Source: Gracilibacillus alcaliphilus
Lineage (GTDB): Bacteria; Bacillota; Bacilli; Bacillales; Amphibacillaceae
Direction: 5' to 3'
Assembly (NCBI RefSeq): GCF_016909015.1
Contig: NZ_JAFBFA010000014.1
Span: 1 to 64,000, forward strand
DNA: 64,000 bases
In this document: one piece after another, positions 43,349-52,614 of the stretch
Numbering within the stretch: the first letter of the stretch is position 1
Layout of the letters: each line of letters starts with the position of its first letter
Notes under the pieces: generated by a model
Database searches by the model: none
The model's input: the letters and a program-made list of their open reading frames with translations, nothing else
What the model was told of the DNA's origin: nothing
Translations under genes and position numbers: made by a program

Positions 43349-43717
43349 ATGATCCAACAGGAATCTCGATTAAAAGTTGCAGATAACTCAGGAGCACGTG
43401 AAGTACTAACTATTAAAGTACTAGGCGGTTCCGGAAGAAAAACAGCGAACATTGGTGATGTGATTGTTTGCACGGTGAAACAAGCAACACCAGGGGGCGT
43501 TGTTAAAAAAGGTGAAGTAGTAAAAGCTGTAATCGTACGTACGAAGAGTGGAGTAAGACGTAAAGACGGTTCTTATATTCGATTTGATGAAAACGCAGCG
43601 GTTATCATTCGTGATGACCAAAGTCCAAGAGGTACTCGTATTTTTGGGCCAGTTGCACGTGAATTACGTGACGCGAAATTCATGAAAATCGTATCTCTAG
43701 CTCCAGAAGTATTATAA
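43349..43717 (+). CDS. rplN: Ribosomal protein uL14
   Basis: 122 aa, exact family length. MIQQESRLKVADNSGAREVL start and PRGTRIFGPVARELRDAKF near the end. Interface protein contacting 16S helix 14 and the binding site of the silencing factor RsfS. Confidence 0.97.
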   Translation: MIQQESRLKVADNSGAREVLTIKVLGGSGRKTANIGDVIVCTVKQATPGGVVKKGEVVKAVIVRTKSGVRRKDGSYIRFDENAAVIIRDDQSPRGTRIFGPVARELRDAKFMKIVSLAPEVL

Positions 43718-43755
43718 GCAGATTACGACATATCGTGTAAGGAGGTGCGGATAGC

Positions 43756-44094
43756 ATGCACGTAAAAAAAGGTGATAAAGTACAAGTGATTTCAGGTAAG
43801 GACAAAGGCAAGCAAGGAGAAATCTTAGCTGCTTTCCCTAAGAAAAACCGTGTACTTGTTGAAGGTGTTAACATCGTGAAGAAACACGCAAAACCTTCTC
43901 AAGAGAATCCACAAGGCGGTATCTTAAATCAAGAAGCAGCCATTCATGTATCTAATGTTATGCCATTAGATCCGAAATCAGGTGAGCCGACTCGTGTTGG
44001 TTATAAAGTAAGTTATGAAGAAAGAAAAGACGGAACGAAAAAACGTGTTAGTCAGCGTATCGCTAAAAAATCTGGTGAGCTATTAGATAAATAG
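43756..44094 (+). CDS. rplX: Ribosomal protein uL24
   Basis: 112 aa. MHVKKGDKVQVISGKDKGKQ is the KOW motif region. Starts 50S assembly at the 5' end of 23S rRNA. AAGGAGGTG precedes the ATG. Confidence 0.97.
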   Translation: MHVKKGDKVQVISGKDKGKQGEILAAFPKKNRVLVEGVNIVKKHAKPSQENPQGGILNQEAAIHVSNVMPLDPKSGEPTRVGYKVSYEERKDGTKKRVSQRIAKKSGELLDK

Positions 44095-44121
44095 TCGTAG
44101 CGGTGAAAGGAGGTTTACGTG

Positions 44122-44661
44122 ATGAACACTTTAAAAGAAAAATACAACAACGAAATTGTATCTTCATTAGTGGAGAAGTTTAATTATAAATCTGTAATGG
44201 AAGTACCAAAAGTAGAAAAAATCGTGATCAACATGGGTGTTGGTGATGCAGTACAAAACTCTAAAGCTCTAGATTCAGCTGTCGAAGAGTTAAGTCTAAT
44301 CACTGGACAGAAACCAGTTGTAACAAAAGCGAAAAAATCAATTGCAGGCTTCCGTTTGCGTGAAGGAATGCCAATCGGTGCCAAAGTAACATTACGTGGA
44401 GAGCGTATGTACGACTTTCTTCAAAAGCTTATCGATGTATCACTTCCACGTGTACGTGACTTCCGTGGTATTTCTAATAAAGCATTTGACGGCCGTGGTA
44501 ATTACACATTAGGTGTAAAAGAACAATTAATTTTCCCAGAAATTAATTATGACCGAGTAAGTAAAGTTAGAGGTATGGACGTTGTTATCGTAACGACTGC
44601 TAATTCTGATGAAGAAGCTTCTGAACTATTAACTCAACTTGGCATGCCTTTCCAAAAATAA
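44122..44661 (+). CDS. rplE: Ribosomal protein uL5
   Basis: 179 aa from the ATG at 44122 (a GTG directly before it is an alternative), the same length as B. subtilis L5. KIVINMGVGDAVQNSKALD and GFRLREGMPIGAKVTLRGE are diagnostic. Binds 5S rRNA with L18 and contacts P-site tRNA. Confidence 0.97.
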   Translation: MNTLKEKYNNEIVSSLVEKFNYKSVMEVPKVEKIVINMGVGDAVQNSKALDSAVEELSLITGQKPVVTKAKKSIAGFRLREGMPIGAKVTLRGERMYDFLQKLIDVSLPRVRDFRGISNKAFDGRGNYTLGVKEQLIFPEINYDRVSKVRGMDVVIVTTANSDEEASELLTQLGMPFQK

Positions 44662-44690
44662 GTGAAAAGCTAATATAAGGAGGGAAAAGA

Positions 44691-44876
44691 GTGGCTAAAA
44701 AATCAATGATCGCTAAGCAAAAACGCCCAGCAAAATTTAAAGTGCAAGAATATACTCGCTGTGAACGTTGCGGACGTCCACATTCCGTAATTCGCAAATT
44801 TAAACTTTGCCGTATTTGTTTCCGTGAACTTGCATATAAAGGTCAAATTCCTGGTGTTAAAAAAGCAAGCTGGTAA
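44691..44876 (+). CDS. rpsN: Ribosomal protein uS14, zinc type (type Z)
   Basis: 61 aa, GTG start behind AAGGAGGG. Two zinc pairs, CERC (24-27) and CRIC (40-43 region), identify the zinc-containing form. The zinc-free paralogue, if any, is not in this window. Confidence 0.96.
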   Translation: MAKKSMIAKQKRPAKFKVQEYTRCERCGRPHSVIRKFKLCRICFRELAYKGQIPGVKKASW

Positions 44877-44905
44877 ATCCCCGAAGAGGGAAGGAGGTAA
44901 AAATA

Positions 44906-45304
44906 ATGGTTATGACAGATCCAATTGCAGATATGCTTACTCGTATTCGTAACGCTAACATGGTTCGCCATGAGAAATTGGAATGCCCAGCGTCGAATCT
45001 TAAAAAAGAAGTTGCAGATATTCTTAAACGTGAAGGATTTATCCGTGACTATGAATTAGTAGAGGACAACAAACAAGGAATCCTTCGTATCTTTTTGAAG
45101 TATGGAAAGAACGATGAGCGTGTAATCACTGGTTTGAAACGTATTAGTAAACCTGGTTTACGTGTTTATGCAAAAGCTGACGAACTACCTAAAGTATTAA
45201 ACGGCTTAGGAATCGCAATCGTTTCTACTTCTAAAGGTGTATTATCTGATAAAGAAGCACGTTCACAAGCTATCGGCGGCGAAGTGCTAGCATATATTTG
45301 GTAA
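44906..45304 (+). CDS. rpsH: Ribosomal protein uS8
   Basis: 132 aa, starting MVMTDPIADMLTRIRNA as in B. subtilis. GLRVYAKADELPKVLNGLGI and late GGEVLAYIW are typical. Central-domain assembly protein of the 30S; in E. coli S8 represses the spc operon. Confidence 0.97.
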   Translation: MVMTDPIADMLTRIRNANMVRHEKLECPASNLKKEVADILKREGFIRDYELVEDNKQGILRIFLKYGKNDERVITGLKRISKPGLRVYAKADELPKVLNGLGIAIVSTSKGVLSDKEARSQAIGGEVLAYIW

Positions 45305-45337
45305 GATTATTTTCTAGATGACAGGAGGTGCCAGAGC

Positions 45338-45874
45338 ATGTCTCGTATAGGTTTAAAACAAATCGAAATACCACAAGGCGTAGAAGTAAAAGTTGATGGT
45401 AATCACGTTTCTGTTAAAGGACCAAAAGGTGAATTAAGCCGTACTATTAACAGCGACATGAAAGTTAATATTGAAGAAAATGTACTATCTGTTGAACGTC
45501 CAACTGATAGCAAAGAACATAAAGCATTACATGGTACAACCAGAAGCCTGATCGCAAACATGGTAGAAGGAGTACACAAAGGATTCGAGAAAGCACTTGA
45601 AATCCAAGGTGTAGGTTACCGTGCACAAAAGCAAGGAAACAAGCTAGTTGTCAATGCTGGTTATTCTCACCCAGTAGAAATCGATGCCGTAGAAGGTATC
45701 GAAGTCGAAGTACCTGCTAACACAAGAGTAGTGGTAAAAGGTATTGATAAACAATTAGTTGGTGCTATTGCAGCGAATATCCGCGCAATCCGCCCGCCTG
45801 AACCATACAAAGGTAAAGGTATCCGTTATGAAAATGAATATGTACGTCGTAAAGAAGGTAAAACAGCTAAGTAA
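45338..45874 (+). CDS. rplF: Ribosomal protein uL6
   Basis: 178 aa, two homologous domains. MSRIGLKQIEIPQGVEVKV start, LEIQGVGYRAQKQGNKL and the C-terminal RPPEPYKGKGIRYENEYVRR. Lies near the factor-binding stalk base. Confidence 0.97.
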   Translation: MSRIGLKQIEIPQGVEVKVDGNHVSVKGPKGELSRTINSDMKVNIEENVLSVERPTDSKEHKALHGTTRSLIANMVEGVHKGFEKALEIQGVGYRAQKQGNKLVVNAGYSHPVEIDAVEGIEVEVPANTRVVVKGIDKQLVGAIAANIRAIRPPEPYKGKGIRYENEYVRRKEGKTAK

Positions 45875-45906
45875 GGTTAGGTAGGGAACAGAAAGGAGTG
45901 ACCTAG

Positions 45907-46269
45907 ATGATCACAAAGCCTGATAAAAACAGTGTACGTAAAAAGAGACATCAGCGTATCCGCAAGAACCTATTCGGTACTCAGGAACGCCCGCGTCTAA
46001 ACGTATTTCGTTCAAATAAACACATCTACGCACAGTTAATCGATGACGTAAACAACGTTACATTAGCAAGTGCATCAACTGTAGATAAAGAATTAAACCT
46101 TGAAGCAACTGGTAATGTTGAGGCAGCACAGCAAGTTGGCGAATTAATCGCTAAGCGTGCTATCGATAAAGGTTTTAAGAATGTTATCTTTGATCGTGGT
46201 GGATATTTATATCATGGTCGAGTTAAATCTCTAGCAGATGCTGCTCGCGAAGCAGGTCTTGAATTTTAA
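45907..46269 (+). CDS. rplR: Ribosomal protein uL18
   Basis: 120 aa. Basic N-terminus KRHQRIRKNLFGTQERPRLNV followed by SNKHIYAQLIDD and FDRGGYLYHGRVKSLADAAR. Binds 5S rRNA with L5. Confidence 0.97.
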   Translation: MITKPDKNSVRKKRHQRIRKNLFGTQERPRLNVFRSNKHIYAQLIDDVNNVTLASASTVDKELNLEATGNVEAAQQVGELIAKRAIDKGFKNVIFDRGGYLYHGRVKSLADAAREAGLEF

Positions 46270-46287
46270 TCAAAAAAGGAGGGACAT

Positions 46288-46794
46288 ATGTTGCGTACTA
46301 ACATCGACCCAAACAAATTAGATTTAGAAGAACGCGTAGTAACAATTAACCGTGTAGCAAAAGTGGTAAAAGGTGGACGTCGCTTTCGTTTTGCTGCATT
46401 GGTAGTAGTCGGAGATAAAAATGGTCACGTTGGATTTGGTACTGGTAAAGCGCAAGAGGTACCAGATGCGATTAGAAAAGCAATCGATGATGCGAAGAAA
46501 AACTTAATTGAAGTACCGATCGTTGGTACTACTATTCCACACGAAATCCACGGCCAATTCGGAGCTGGTAACATTTTAATGAAGCCTGCTGTAGAAGGTA
46601 CTGGAGTCATCGCTGGCGGACCTGTACGTGCCGTATTAGAACTTGCTGGTGTAGGAGATATCCTTTCTAAATCATTAGGATCTAACACACCAATCAACAT
46701 GGTTCGTGCAACAGTAAGTGGTTTAAGTGAATTAAAACGTGCGGAAGAAGTAGCATCACTTCGCGGAAAATCTGTAGAAGAATTGTTAGGATAA
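46288..46794 (+). CDS. rpsE: Ribosomal protein uS5
   Basis: 168 aa, two longer than B. subtilis at the N-terminus. RVAKVVKGGRRFRFAALVVV loop is where spectinomycin-resistance changes map; it looks wild type. GNILMKPAVEGTGVIAGGPV and the C-terminal GKSVEELLG are typical. Start ATG after AAGGAGGG. Confidence 0.97.
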   Translation: MLRTNIDPNKLDLEERVVTINRVAKVVKGGRRFRFAALVVVGDKNGHVGFGTGKAQEVPDAIRKAIDDAKKNLIEVPIVGTTIPHEIHGQFGAGNILMKPAVEGTGVIAGGPVRAVLELAGVGDILSKSLGSNTPINMVRATVSGLSELKRAEEVASLRGKSVEELLG

Positions 46795-46807
46795 GGAGGG
46801 ATATCGA

Positions 46808-46987
46808 ATGTCTAAATTAGAAATTACCCTCAAACGCAGTGTCATCGGTAGATCAGAAGGACAAAAGGCTACTGTTCAAACACTAGGTCTTAAAAAGATT
46901 CATCAATCAGTAGTCCGTGAAGATACTCCTGTCGTGCGAGGCATGATTAACAAAGTATCACATTTAGTTGACGTAAAAGAAGTTTAA
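46808..46987 (+). CDS. rpmD: Ribosomal protein uL30
   Basis: 59 aa. Translation starts MSKLEITLKRSVIGRSEGQ and has QTLGLKKIHQSVVREDTPVV, typical of bacterial L30. Fits exactly between rpsE (13-base gap, AAGGAGGG) and rplO in the spc operon. Confidence 0.95.
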   Translation: MSKLEITLKRSVIGRSEGQKATVQTLGLKKIHQSVVREDTPVVRGMINKVSHLVDVKEV

Positions 46988-47016
46988 TTAATTCAGTTAT
47001 AAGAGGAGGTGCTCAG

Positions 47017-47454
47017 ATGAAGCTTCATGAATTAAAACCAGCACAAGCGAAAAAACAACGCAACCGCGTTGGTCGTGGTATGGCTTCAGGTAACGGTAAA
47101 ACATCTGGCCGTGGTCATGGTGGTCAAAATTCTCGTTCAGGCGGGGGTGTACGTCCAGGTTTTGAAGGTGGTCAAATGCCACTTTTCCAACGTCTGCCGA
47201 AACGTGGTTTTACAAACATCAACCGCAAAGAGTTTGCCATTGTAAATCTTGAAACATTGAACAACTTTGATGAAGGTACAGAAGTAACACCTGAGCTTTT
47301 ACTTGAATCTGGTACCATCAGCAAGGTAAAGTCTGGCGTTAAGATTCTTGGTAATGGTAAATTAGAGAAGAAATTAACAGTAAAAGCTCATAAGTTTTCT
47401 GCTTCAGCGAAAGCAGCTATCGAAGCAGCGGGCGGTCAAACTGAGGTGATCTAA
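47017..47454 (+). CDS. rplO: Ribosomal protein uL15
   Basis: 145 aa. Glycine-rich rRNA-binding N-terminus RVGRGMASGNGKTSGRGHGG and FEGGQMPLFQRLPKRGFTN. Stop codon shares its last base with the secY start. Confidence 0.97.
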   Translation: MKLHELKPAQAKKQRNRVGRGMASGNGKTSGRGHGGQNSRSGGGVRPGFEGGQMPLFQRLPKRGFTNINRKEFAIVNLETLNNFDEGTEVTPELLLESGTISKVKSGVKILGNGKLEKKLTVKAHKFSASAKAAIEAAGGQTEVI

Positions 47455-48749
47455 TGTTCCGTACAATTTCCAATTTTGTGCGTGTGGCTGATATAAGACA
47501 GAAAATCATTTTTACACTTCTGATGTTAATAGTATTTCGGATCGGAACTTTTATTCCGGTTCCTTTTACCGATCGTACAGCTATTGACTTCATGAATGAG
47601 CAGAATGTATTTGGTTTACTGAATACATTCGGCGGCGGGGCTTTGCAAAACTTCTCCATCCTGGCGATGGGAATTATGCCTTATATCACGGCTTCGATTA
47701 TTATGCAATTATTGCAAATGGATGTCGTTCAGAAGTTCTCTGAATGGAAGAAGCAAGGTGAGATGGGCCGTAAGAAGCTGGCGCAAGTCACCCGTTACGC
47801 AACAATCGTGTTGGCCTTCATTCAGGCATGTGCCATGTCTGTAGGTTTTAATGCTATGTCAGGTGGGATGTTAATTACTGACCCTGGTATAGGGAAATTT
47901 CTAGTCATTGCCATTGTATTAACCGGTGGAACTGCATTTTTGATGTGGTTAGGTGAACAAATAACAGCACACGGTGTCGGTAATGGTATTTCGATCATTA
48001 TCTTTGGCGGTATCGCAGCTGGTATTCCAAATGGCATTAATCAAATCTACGCACAATACTTTGGATCTGGTGCTGGAGATGAGCTATTCATAAATATTGT
48101 TATTGTTGCGTTGATTGCCTTGATTATCCTTGCTGTTATAGTAGGTGTTATTTACATTCAACAGGCATTGCGTAAGATTCCAGTACAATATGCGAAACGA
48201 GTAGTGAATCGTTCACCAGTAGGAGGACACAGTACGCATTTACCATTGAAAGTAAATGCAGCCGGGGTTATTCCGGTAATCTTTGCAGTTTCGTTTATTA
48301 TTGCACCTCGAACGATTGCAGGATTCTTTGAAGATAATCAATTTGCAGCAACAATTTCAAGAATTTTTGACTATACAAACGTAACTGGTATGATTATCTA
48401 CGTGGTGCTAATCATCGCATTTACGTATTTCTATACATTTGTTCAAGTGAATCCAGAACAAATGGCTGACAATTTGAAAAAGCAAGGTGGTTACATCCCA
48501 GGTATTCGCCCGGGTAAGACAACGGAGACTTATTTAACACGTGTTATGTATCGACTAACATTTGTTGGAGCACTTTTCTTAGCTGCGGTAGCTGTTTTAC
48601 CTCTAGTATTAGGGGATATAGCGAACTTACCACAAACAGTTCAGATTGGTGGAACAGGGCTTCTAATTGTTGTTGGTGTTGCACTGCAAACCATGAAGCA
48701 ACTAGAAGGACAGCTAGTAAAACGTAACTATAAAGGTTTCATTCAATAA
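47454..48749 (+). CDS. secY: SecY, protein translocase channel
   Basis: 431 aa with ten membrane helices. The plug and lateral-gate region begins after the first helix; MGIMPYITASIIMQLLQM is in helix 2, and PGIRPGKTTETYL is the cytosolic C5 loop near helix 9 used by SecA and the ribosome. Coupled to rplO by a one-base stop/start overlap. SecE is encoded at 18730. Confidence 0.98.
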   Translation: MFRTISNFVRVADIRQKIIFTLLMLIVFRIGTFIPVPFTDRTAIDFMNEQNVFGLLNTFGGGALQNFSILAMGIMPYITASIIMQLLQMDVVQKFSEWKKQGEMGRKKLAQVTRYATIVLAFIQACAMSVGFNAMSGGMLITDPGIGKFLVIAIVLTGGTAFLMWLGEQITAHGVGNGISIIIFGGIAAGIPNGINQIYAQYFGSGAGDELFINIVIVALIALIILAVIVGVIYIQQALRKIPVQYAKRVVNRSPVGGHSTHLPLKVNAAGVIPVIFAVSFIIAPRTIAGFFEDNQFAATISRIFDYTNVTGMIIYVVLIIAFTYFYTFVQVNPEQMADNLKKQGGYIPGIRPGKTTETYLTRVMYRLTFVGALFLAAVAVLPLVLGDIANLPQTVQIGGTGLLIVVGVALQTMKQLEGQLVKRNYKGFIQ

Positions 48750-48791
48750 AACGTTGATATGTCGCAAATGACAGAGAGCGAGGGGAAAACC

Positions 48792-49445
48792 TTGAATTTA
48801 ATCCTTATGGGGCTTCCTGGTGCAGGGAAAGGTACCCAGGCAGAAAAGATTGTAGAGAAATATAATATTCCTCATATCTCAACTGGGGATATGTTTCGTT
48901 TAGCTATCAAAGAAGGAACAGAGCTTGGACAGAAAGCGAAAAGCTATATGGATGAAGGTGCTCTGGTTCCTGATGAGGTTACTATCGGTATAGTAGAAGA
49001 GAGGCTTAGCAAGGAAGATTGCCAAGATGGTTTTTTACTAGATGGTTTTCCACGCACATTGGCACAGGCTGAGGCGTTAGATCAATTGCTGTCTAATTTA
49101 GGACGTCAAATTGATTATGTGCTGCATGTGGATGTTGATCAGGAAGAGCTGGTAGAAAGACTAACTGGCCGCTGGATTTGTCCCGAGTGTGGAACAGCCT
49201 ATCATGTACGTTTCAACCCTCCAAAGGTAGAGGGGAAATGTGATAAAGATGGTGCAACACTGATTCAGCGCAAAGATGATCAGCCAGCCACTGTGAAGAA
49301 TCGTCTAGAGGTAAACATCCAGCAAACACAGCCAATGTTAGACTTCTATTCTGCAAAAGGCGATTTAGTAGCGATTAATGGCGCTCAAGATATCAATCAA
49401 GTATTTGCTGATATTGATGAGAAATTACAAGCAATTTCTTCATGA
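48792..49445 (+). CDS. adk: Adenylate kinase
   Basis: 217 aa from the TTG at 48792, chosen because AGGGG lies 5 bases upstream and the protein then starts MNLILMGLPGAGKGTQ with the exact B. subtilis length. The earlier in-frame codon at 48759 gives an 11-residue extension without support. P-loop GLPGAGKGT (7-15); zinc-binding LID with CPEC and CDKD. Interconverts ATP+AMP and 2 ADP. In Bacillus map normally follows; here it does not. Confidence 0.97.
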   Translation: MNLILMGLPGAGKGTQAEKIVEKYNIPHISTGDMFRLAIKEGTELGQKAKSYMDEGALVPDEVTIGIVEERLSKEDCQDGFLLDGFPRTLAQAEALDQLLSNLGRQIDYVLHVDVDQEELVERLTGRWICPECGTAYHVRFNPPKVEGKCDKDGATLIQRKDDQPATVKNRLEVNIQQTQPMLDFYSAKGDLVAINGAQDINQVFADIDEKLQAISS

Positions 49446-49528
49446 TATGTGATTAACTTGGTATAATAATATCAGGTTTGAACATGATGAATAAGGTATA
49501 ACGTAAACCTAATTGAAGGTGAAGATGA
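49446..49528 (+). other. adk-KOW gene spacer where map is expected
   Basis: Only 83 bases separate adk from the next gene. B. subtilis has mapA (methionine aminopeptidase, about 750 bp) here. No fragment of a Map sequence can be read. A weak TATAAT at 49462-49467 is present. Confidence 0.8.
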
Positions 49529-49825
49529 TTGAGTCAATCAGATAATTATCCGGAGTTGGGTCAGGTTGTTCAAATCCTACAAGGACGCGAAGCAGGTCAG
49601 TTTGCAATTGTAATTAAACAATTAGACAGCCGTTTTGTGTTGTTGGCTGATGGAGATAAGCGTAAGTATAACAATCCTAAGAAGAAGAACTTGCAGCATA
49701 TTGCATATACACGATATATATCTCCTGAAGTACAAAGAAGCCTTCTCGAAACAGGGCGCGTAACCAATGGCAAGTTACGTTATGCTATAAATAAATTTGT
49801 CGAAGAATACGAGAGACAGATTTGA
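49529..49825 (+). CDS. KOW-domain RNA-binding protein (YbzG-like position)
   Basis: 98 aa from a TTG start with AAGGTGAAG upstream. The N-terminal half is a KOW/L14e-like fold: LGQVVQILQGREAGQFAIVI and LLADGDKRKYNNPKKKN. The charged C-terminal helix ends FVEEYERQI. Same place, just before infA, as the small KOW-type protein of other Bacillaceae. Presumed to bind rRNA or ribosomes; function unknown. Confidence 0.85.
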   Translation: MSQSDNYPELGQVVQILQGREAGQFAIVIKQLDSRFVLLADGDKRKYNNPKKKNLQHIAYTRYISPEVQRSLLETGRVTNGKLRYAINKFVEEYERQI

Positions 49826-49843
49826 AGAAGGGAGATCAACTCG

Positions 49844-50062
49844 ATGGCGAAAGACGATGCAATTGAAGTAGAAGGTACTGTAGTTGATACACTGCCTAAT
49901 GCGATGTTTAAAGTAGAACTTGAGAACGGTCATACCGTATTGGCTCATGTGTCTGGTAAAATTAGAATGCACTTTATTCGTATTTTACCAGGAGACAAGG
50001 TTACGGTTGAACTTTCTCCATATGATTTAACAAGAGGTCGAATAACGTACCGTTATAAATAA
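49844..50062 (+). CDS. infA: Translation initiation factor IF-1
   Basis: 72 aa, OB fold with AIEVEGTVVDTLPNAMFKVE and HVSGKIRMHFIRILPGDKV. Blocks the ribosomal A site during initiation. ATG after AAGGGAG; rpmJ follows in 30 bases. Confidence 0.97.
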   Translation: MAKDDAIEVEGTVVDTLPNAMFKVELENGHTVLAHVSGKIRMHFIRILPGDKVTVELSPYDLTRGRITYRYK

Positions 50063-50206
<144 letters not shown>

Positions 50207-50225
50207 GAGGAGGTGTAAGTAATCT

Positions 50226-50591
50226 ATGGCACGTATTGCTGGTGTAGATGTTCCGCGTGATAAACGCGTTGTAATTGCTTTAACTTACATTTATGGTATT
50301 GGTAAAACAACTGCAAAGAAAGTATTGGAACAAGCTGGTGTCAATGAAGACACTCGTGTTCGCGATTTAACAGAAGAAGAATTAAGCCAAATTCGTCAAA
50401 ATATTGACAACTTTACTGTAGAAGGTGATCTTCGCCGTGAAGTATCCCTAAACATTAAGCGTCTGATTGAGATTGGCTCTTATCGTGGTGTTCGTCATCG
50501 CCGTGGTTTACCAGTTCGAGGACAAAAAACGAAAAACAACTCACGTACTCGTAAAGGTCCTAGAAAGACAATGGCTAACAAAAAGAAATAA
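50226..50591 (+). CDS. rpsM: Ribosomal protein uS13
   Basis: 121 aa. ARIAGVDVPRDKRVVIALTY start; helix-two-turn-helix core with YGIGKTTAKKVLEQAGV; basic tail TKNNSRTRKGPRKT reaches P-site tRNA. Strong AGAGGAGGTG. Confidence 0.97.
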   Translation: MARIAGVDVPRDKRVVIALTYIYGIGKTTAKKVLEQAGVNEDTRVRDLTEEELSQIRQNIDNFTVEGDLRREVSLNIKRLIEIGSYRGVRHRRGLPVRGQKTKNNSRTRKGPRKTMANKKK

Positions 50592-50615
50592 CATATAAAG
50601 GAGGTTTACTTATCT

Positions 50616-51005
50616 ATGGCACGTAAAACAAATACACGTAAACGTCGTGTGAAAAAGAATATAGATACGGGTATTGCACATATCCGCTCTACTTTCAATA
50701 ATACGATTGTAACGATTACAGATGTGCAGGGAAATGCAATCAGCTGGAGCAGTGCAGGTGCACTAGGATTCAAAGGCTCTAAGAAATCCACTCCATTTGC
50801 AGCTCAAATGGCTGCAGAATCTGCTGCAAAAGCGGCACAAGATCATGGATTAAAAACTTTAGAAGTTACTGTGAAAGGACCTGGTGCTGGACGTGAAGCA
50901 GCAATCCGTTCCCTTCAAGCAGCAGGTTTAGAAGTAACTGCCATTGTTGATGTTACACCAGTTCCTCACAATGGTTGTCGCCCGCCAAAACGTCGTCGAG
51001 TTTAA
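50616..51005 (+). CDS. rpsK: Ribosomal protein uS11
   Basis: 129 aa. IAHIRSTFNNTIVTITDVQG and GPGAGREAAIRSLQAAGLEV with the final PVPHNGCRPPKRRRV. Platform protein of the 30S. Followed by a 248-base untranslated gap before rpoA. Confidence 0.97.
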   Translation: MARKTNTRKRRVKKNIDTGIAHIRSTFNNTIVTITDVQGNAISWSSAGALGFKGSKKSTPFAAQMAAESAAKAAQDHGLKTLEVTVKGPGAGREAAIRSLQAAGLEVTAIVDVTPVPHNGCRPPKRRRV

Positions 51006-51198
51006 TTAGTATATTATTTGTTAATCTGTCTATAATGGTTTATGATAGCTTAATAAAGTTTTAATGGTATATCACTGCCCTTTTTTTAGAGGGTGCGTGG
51101 ATTGAAATAACTTTTGAGTCACACACACCATTGCATCGATAGAAGACAAAGTCACAATTGCATAGTGCAGAAACGGGAACTGCCTACCTGGGGAATTT

Positions 51199-51221
51199 CG
51201 GTTAGACTTGGGGTCTAACCG
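51199..51221 (+). promoter_or_regulatory. Hairpin in the rpoA leader
   Basis: CGGTTAGAC (51199-51207) / GTCTAACCG (51213-51221), 9 perfect pairs with a 5-base loop, ending about 18 bases before the rpoA Shine-Dalgarno. No T run, so not a terminator. A second weak stem CCCT/AGGG sits at 51078-51094. Confidence 0.6.
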
Positions 51222-51253
51222 GGGTTTCGACGTTTTAAAGGAGGGTTTAATGA

Positions 51254-52198
51254 ATGATCGAAATTGAAAAACCAAAAATTGAAGCAGTAGAGATCAGCGA
51301 TGACGCTACTTACGGTAAATTCGTTGTAGAACCACTTGAACGTGGATACGGTACTACACTTGGTAACTCCTTGCGTCGTATTCTACTATCTTCACTGCCA
51401 GGCGCTGCTGTCACATCTGTTCAAATAGATGGAGCTTTACACGAGTTTTCCACAGTAGAAGGCGTAGTAGAAGATGTAACAACTATTATTCTCAACTTAA
51501 AGAAACTTGCGTTAAAGATCTATTCTGATGAAGAGAAGACATTAGAGATAGATGTACAAGGAGAAGGTAAAGTTACGGCTGCGGATATTATTTTTGATAG
51601 TGATGTTGAAATTCTAAATCCAGATCTTCACATCGCTACTGTGGCTAGCAATGGCCATTTAAAGATGAGAATCTCCGCACAAAGCGGCCGAGGATATCGT
51701 CCAGATGATTCTAATAACCATGAAGATCGTCCAATTGGAGTGATTCCAGTGGATTCTATCTTCACTCCAGTTTCTAAAGTAACTTATCAAGTTGAAAATA
51801 CTCGTGTTGGTCAAGACGCCAATTATGATAAATTAACATTTGATGTGTTAACAGATGGAAGTATCCGTCCGGAAGAAGCAATTTCTTTAGGGGCTAAGAT
51901 CTTCACCGAACATATGGATATTTTTGTGAGTTTAACCGATGAGGCGAAGAACGCTGAAATCATGATTGAAAAAGAAGAAGATCAGAAAGAGAAAGTTCTA
52001 GAAATGACGATTGAAGAACTTGATCTATCTGTCAGATCTTATAACTGTTTAAAACGTGCAGGAATCAATACTGTACAAGAGCTGGCTTATAAATCGGAAG
52101 AAGATATGATGAAAGTACGAAACTTAGGTCGTAAATCACTGGAAGAAGTGAAACATAAGTTAGAAGATCTAGGTTTAGGCTTGCGCAAAGAAGATTAA
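51254..52198 (+). CDS. rpoA: RNA polymerase alpha subunit
   Basis: 314 aa, as in B. subtilis. Dimerisation domain with EPLERGYGTTLGNSLRRILL; C-terminal domain from about 245 with LDLSVRSYNCLKRAGINTV and the DNA-contacting RNLGRKSLEEVKHKL. AAAGGAGGG site. Cotranscribed with rplQ. Confidence 0.98.
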   Translation: MIEIEKPKIEAVEISDDATYGKFVVEPLERGYGTTLGNSLRRILLSSLPGAAVTSVQIDGALHEFSTVEGVVEDVTTIILNLKKLALKIYSDEEKTLEIDVQGEGKVTAADIIFDSDVEILNPDLHIATVASNGHLKMRISAQSGRGYRPDDSNNHEDRPIGVIPVDSIFTPVSKVTYQVENTRVGQDANYDKLTFDVLTDGSIRPEEAISLGAKIFTEHMDIFVSLTDEAKNAEIMIEKEEDQKEKVLEMTIEELDLSVRSYNCLKRAGINTVQELAYKSEEDMMKVRNLGRKSLEEVKHKLEDLGLGLRKED

Positions 52199-52237
52199 TA
52201 AAGTCATCTGAGATATCGAACGAAGGAGGGATATTCC

Positions 52238-52591
52238 ATGGCTAGAAAATTAGGTCGTACATCAGATCAACGCTTAGCTTTACTTCGCGGATTAGCTACA
52301 GATTTAATTATCCATGAACGTATCGAAACAACAGAAGCGAAAGCGAAAGAACTACGCTCAGTAGTAGACAAAATGATCACACTTGGTAAACGTGGTGACC
52401 TTCATGCACGTCGTCAGGCTGCTGCATACTTATATAAAGCAGAGGCGAACGAAAATGAAGACGCGGTTCAAAAGCTTTTCAATGACGTTGCAAAGCGCTA
52501 TGAAGATCGTCAAGGTGGATATACGAGAGTGCTAAAATTAGGACCTCGTCGTGGTGACGGTGCAAATATGGCAATCATTGAATTGGTATAA
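52238..52591 (+). CDS. rplQ: Ribosomal protein bL17
   Basis: 117 aa. RKLGRTSDQRLALLRGLATDL and late YTRVLKLGPRRGDGANMAII. Last gene of the S10-spc-alpha superoperon, followed by a terminator. Confidence 0.97.
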   Translation: MARKLGRTSDQRLALLRGLATDLIIHERIETTEAKAKELRSVVDKMITLGKRGDLHARRQAAAYLYKAEANENEDAVQKLFNDVAKRYEDRQGGYTRVLKLGPRRGDGANMAIIELV

Positions 52592-52614
52592 ACAATTCCA
52601 TATCATCAATGTTA

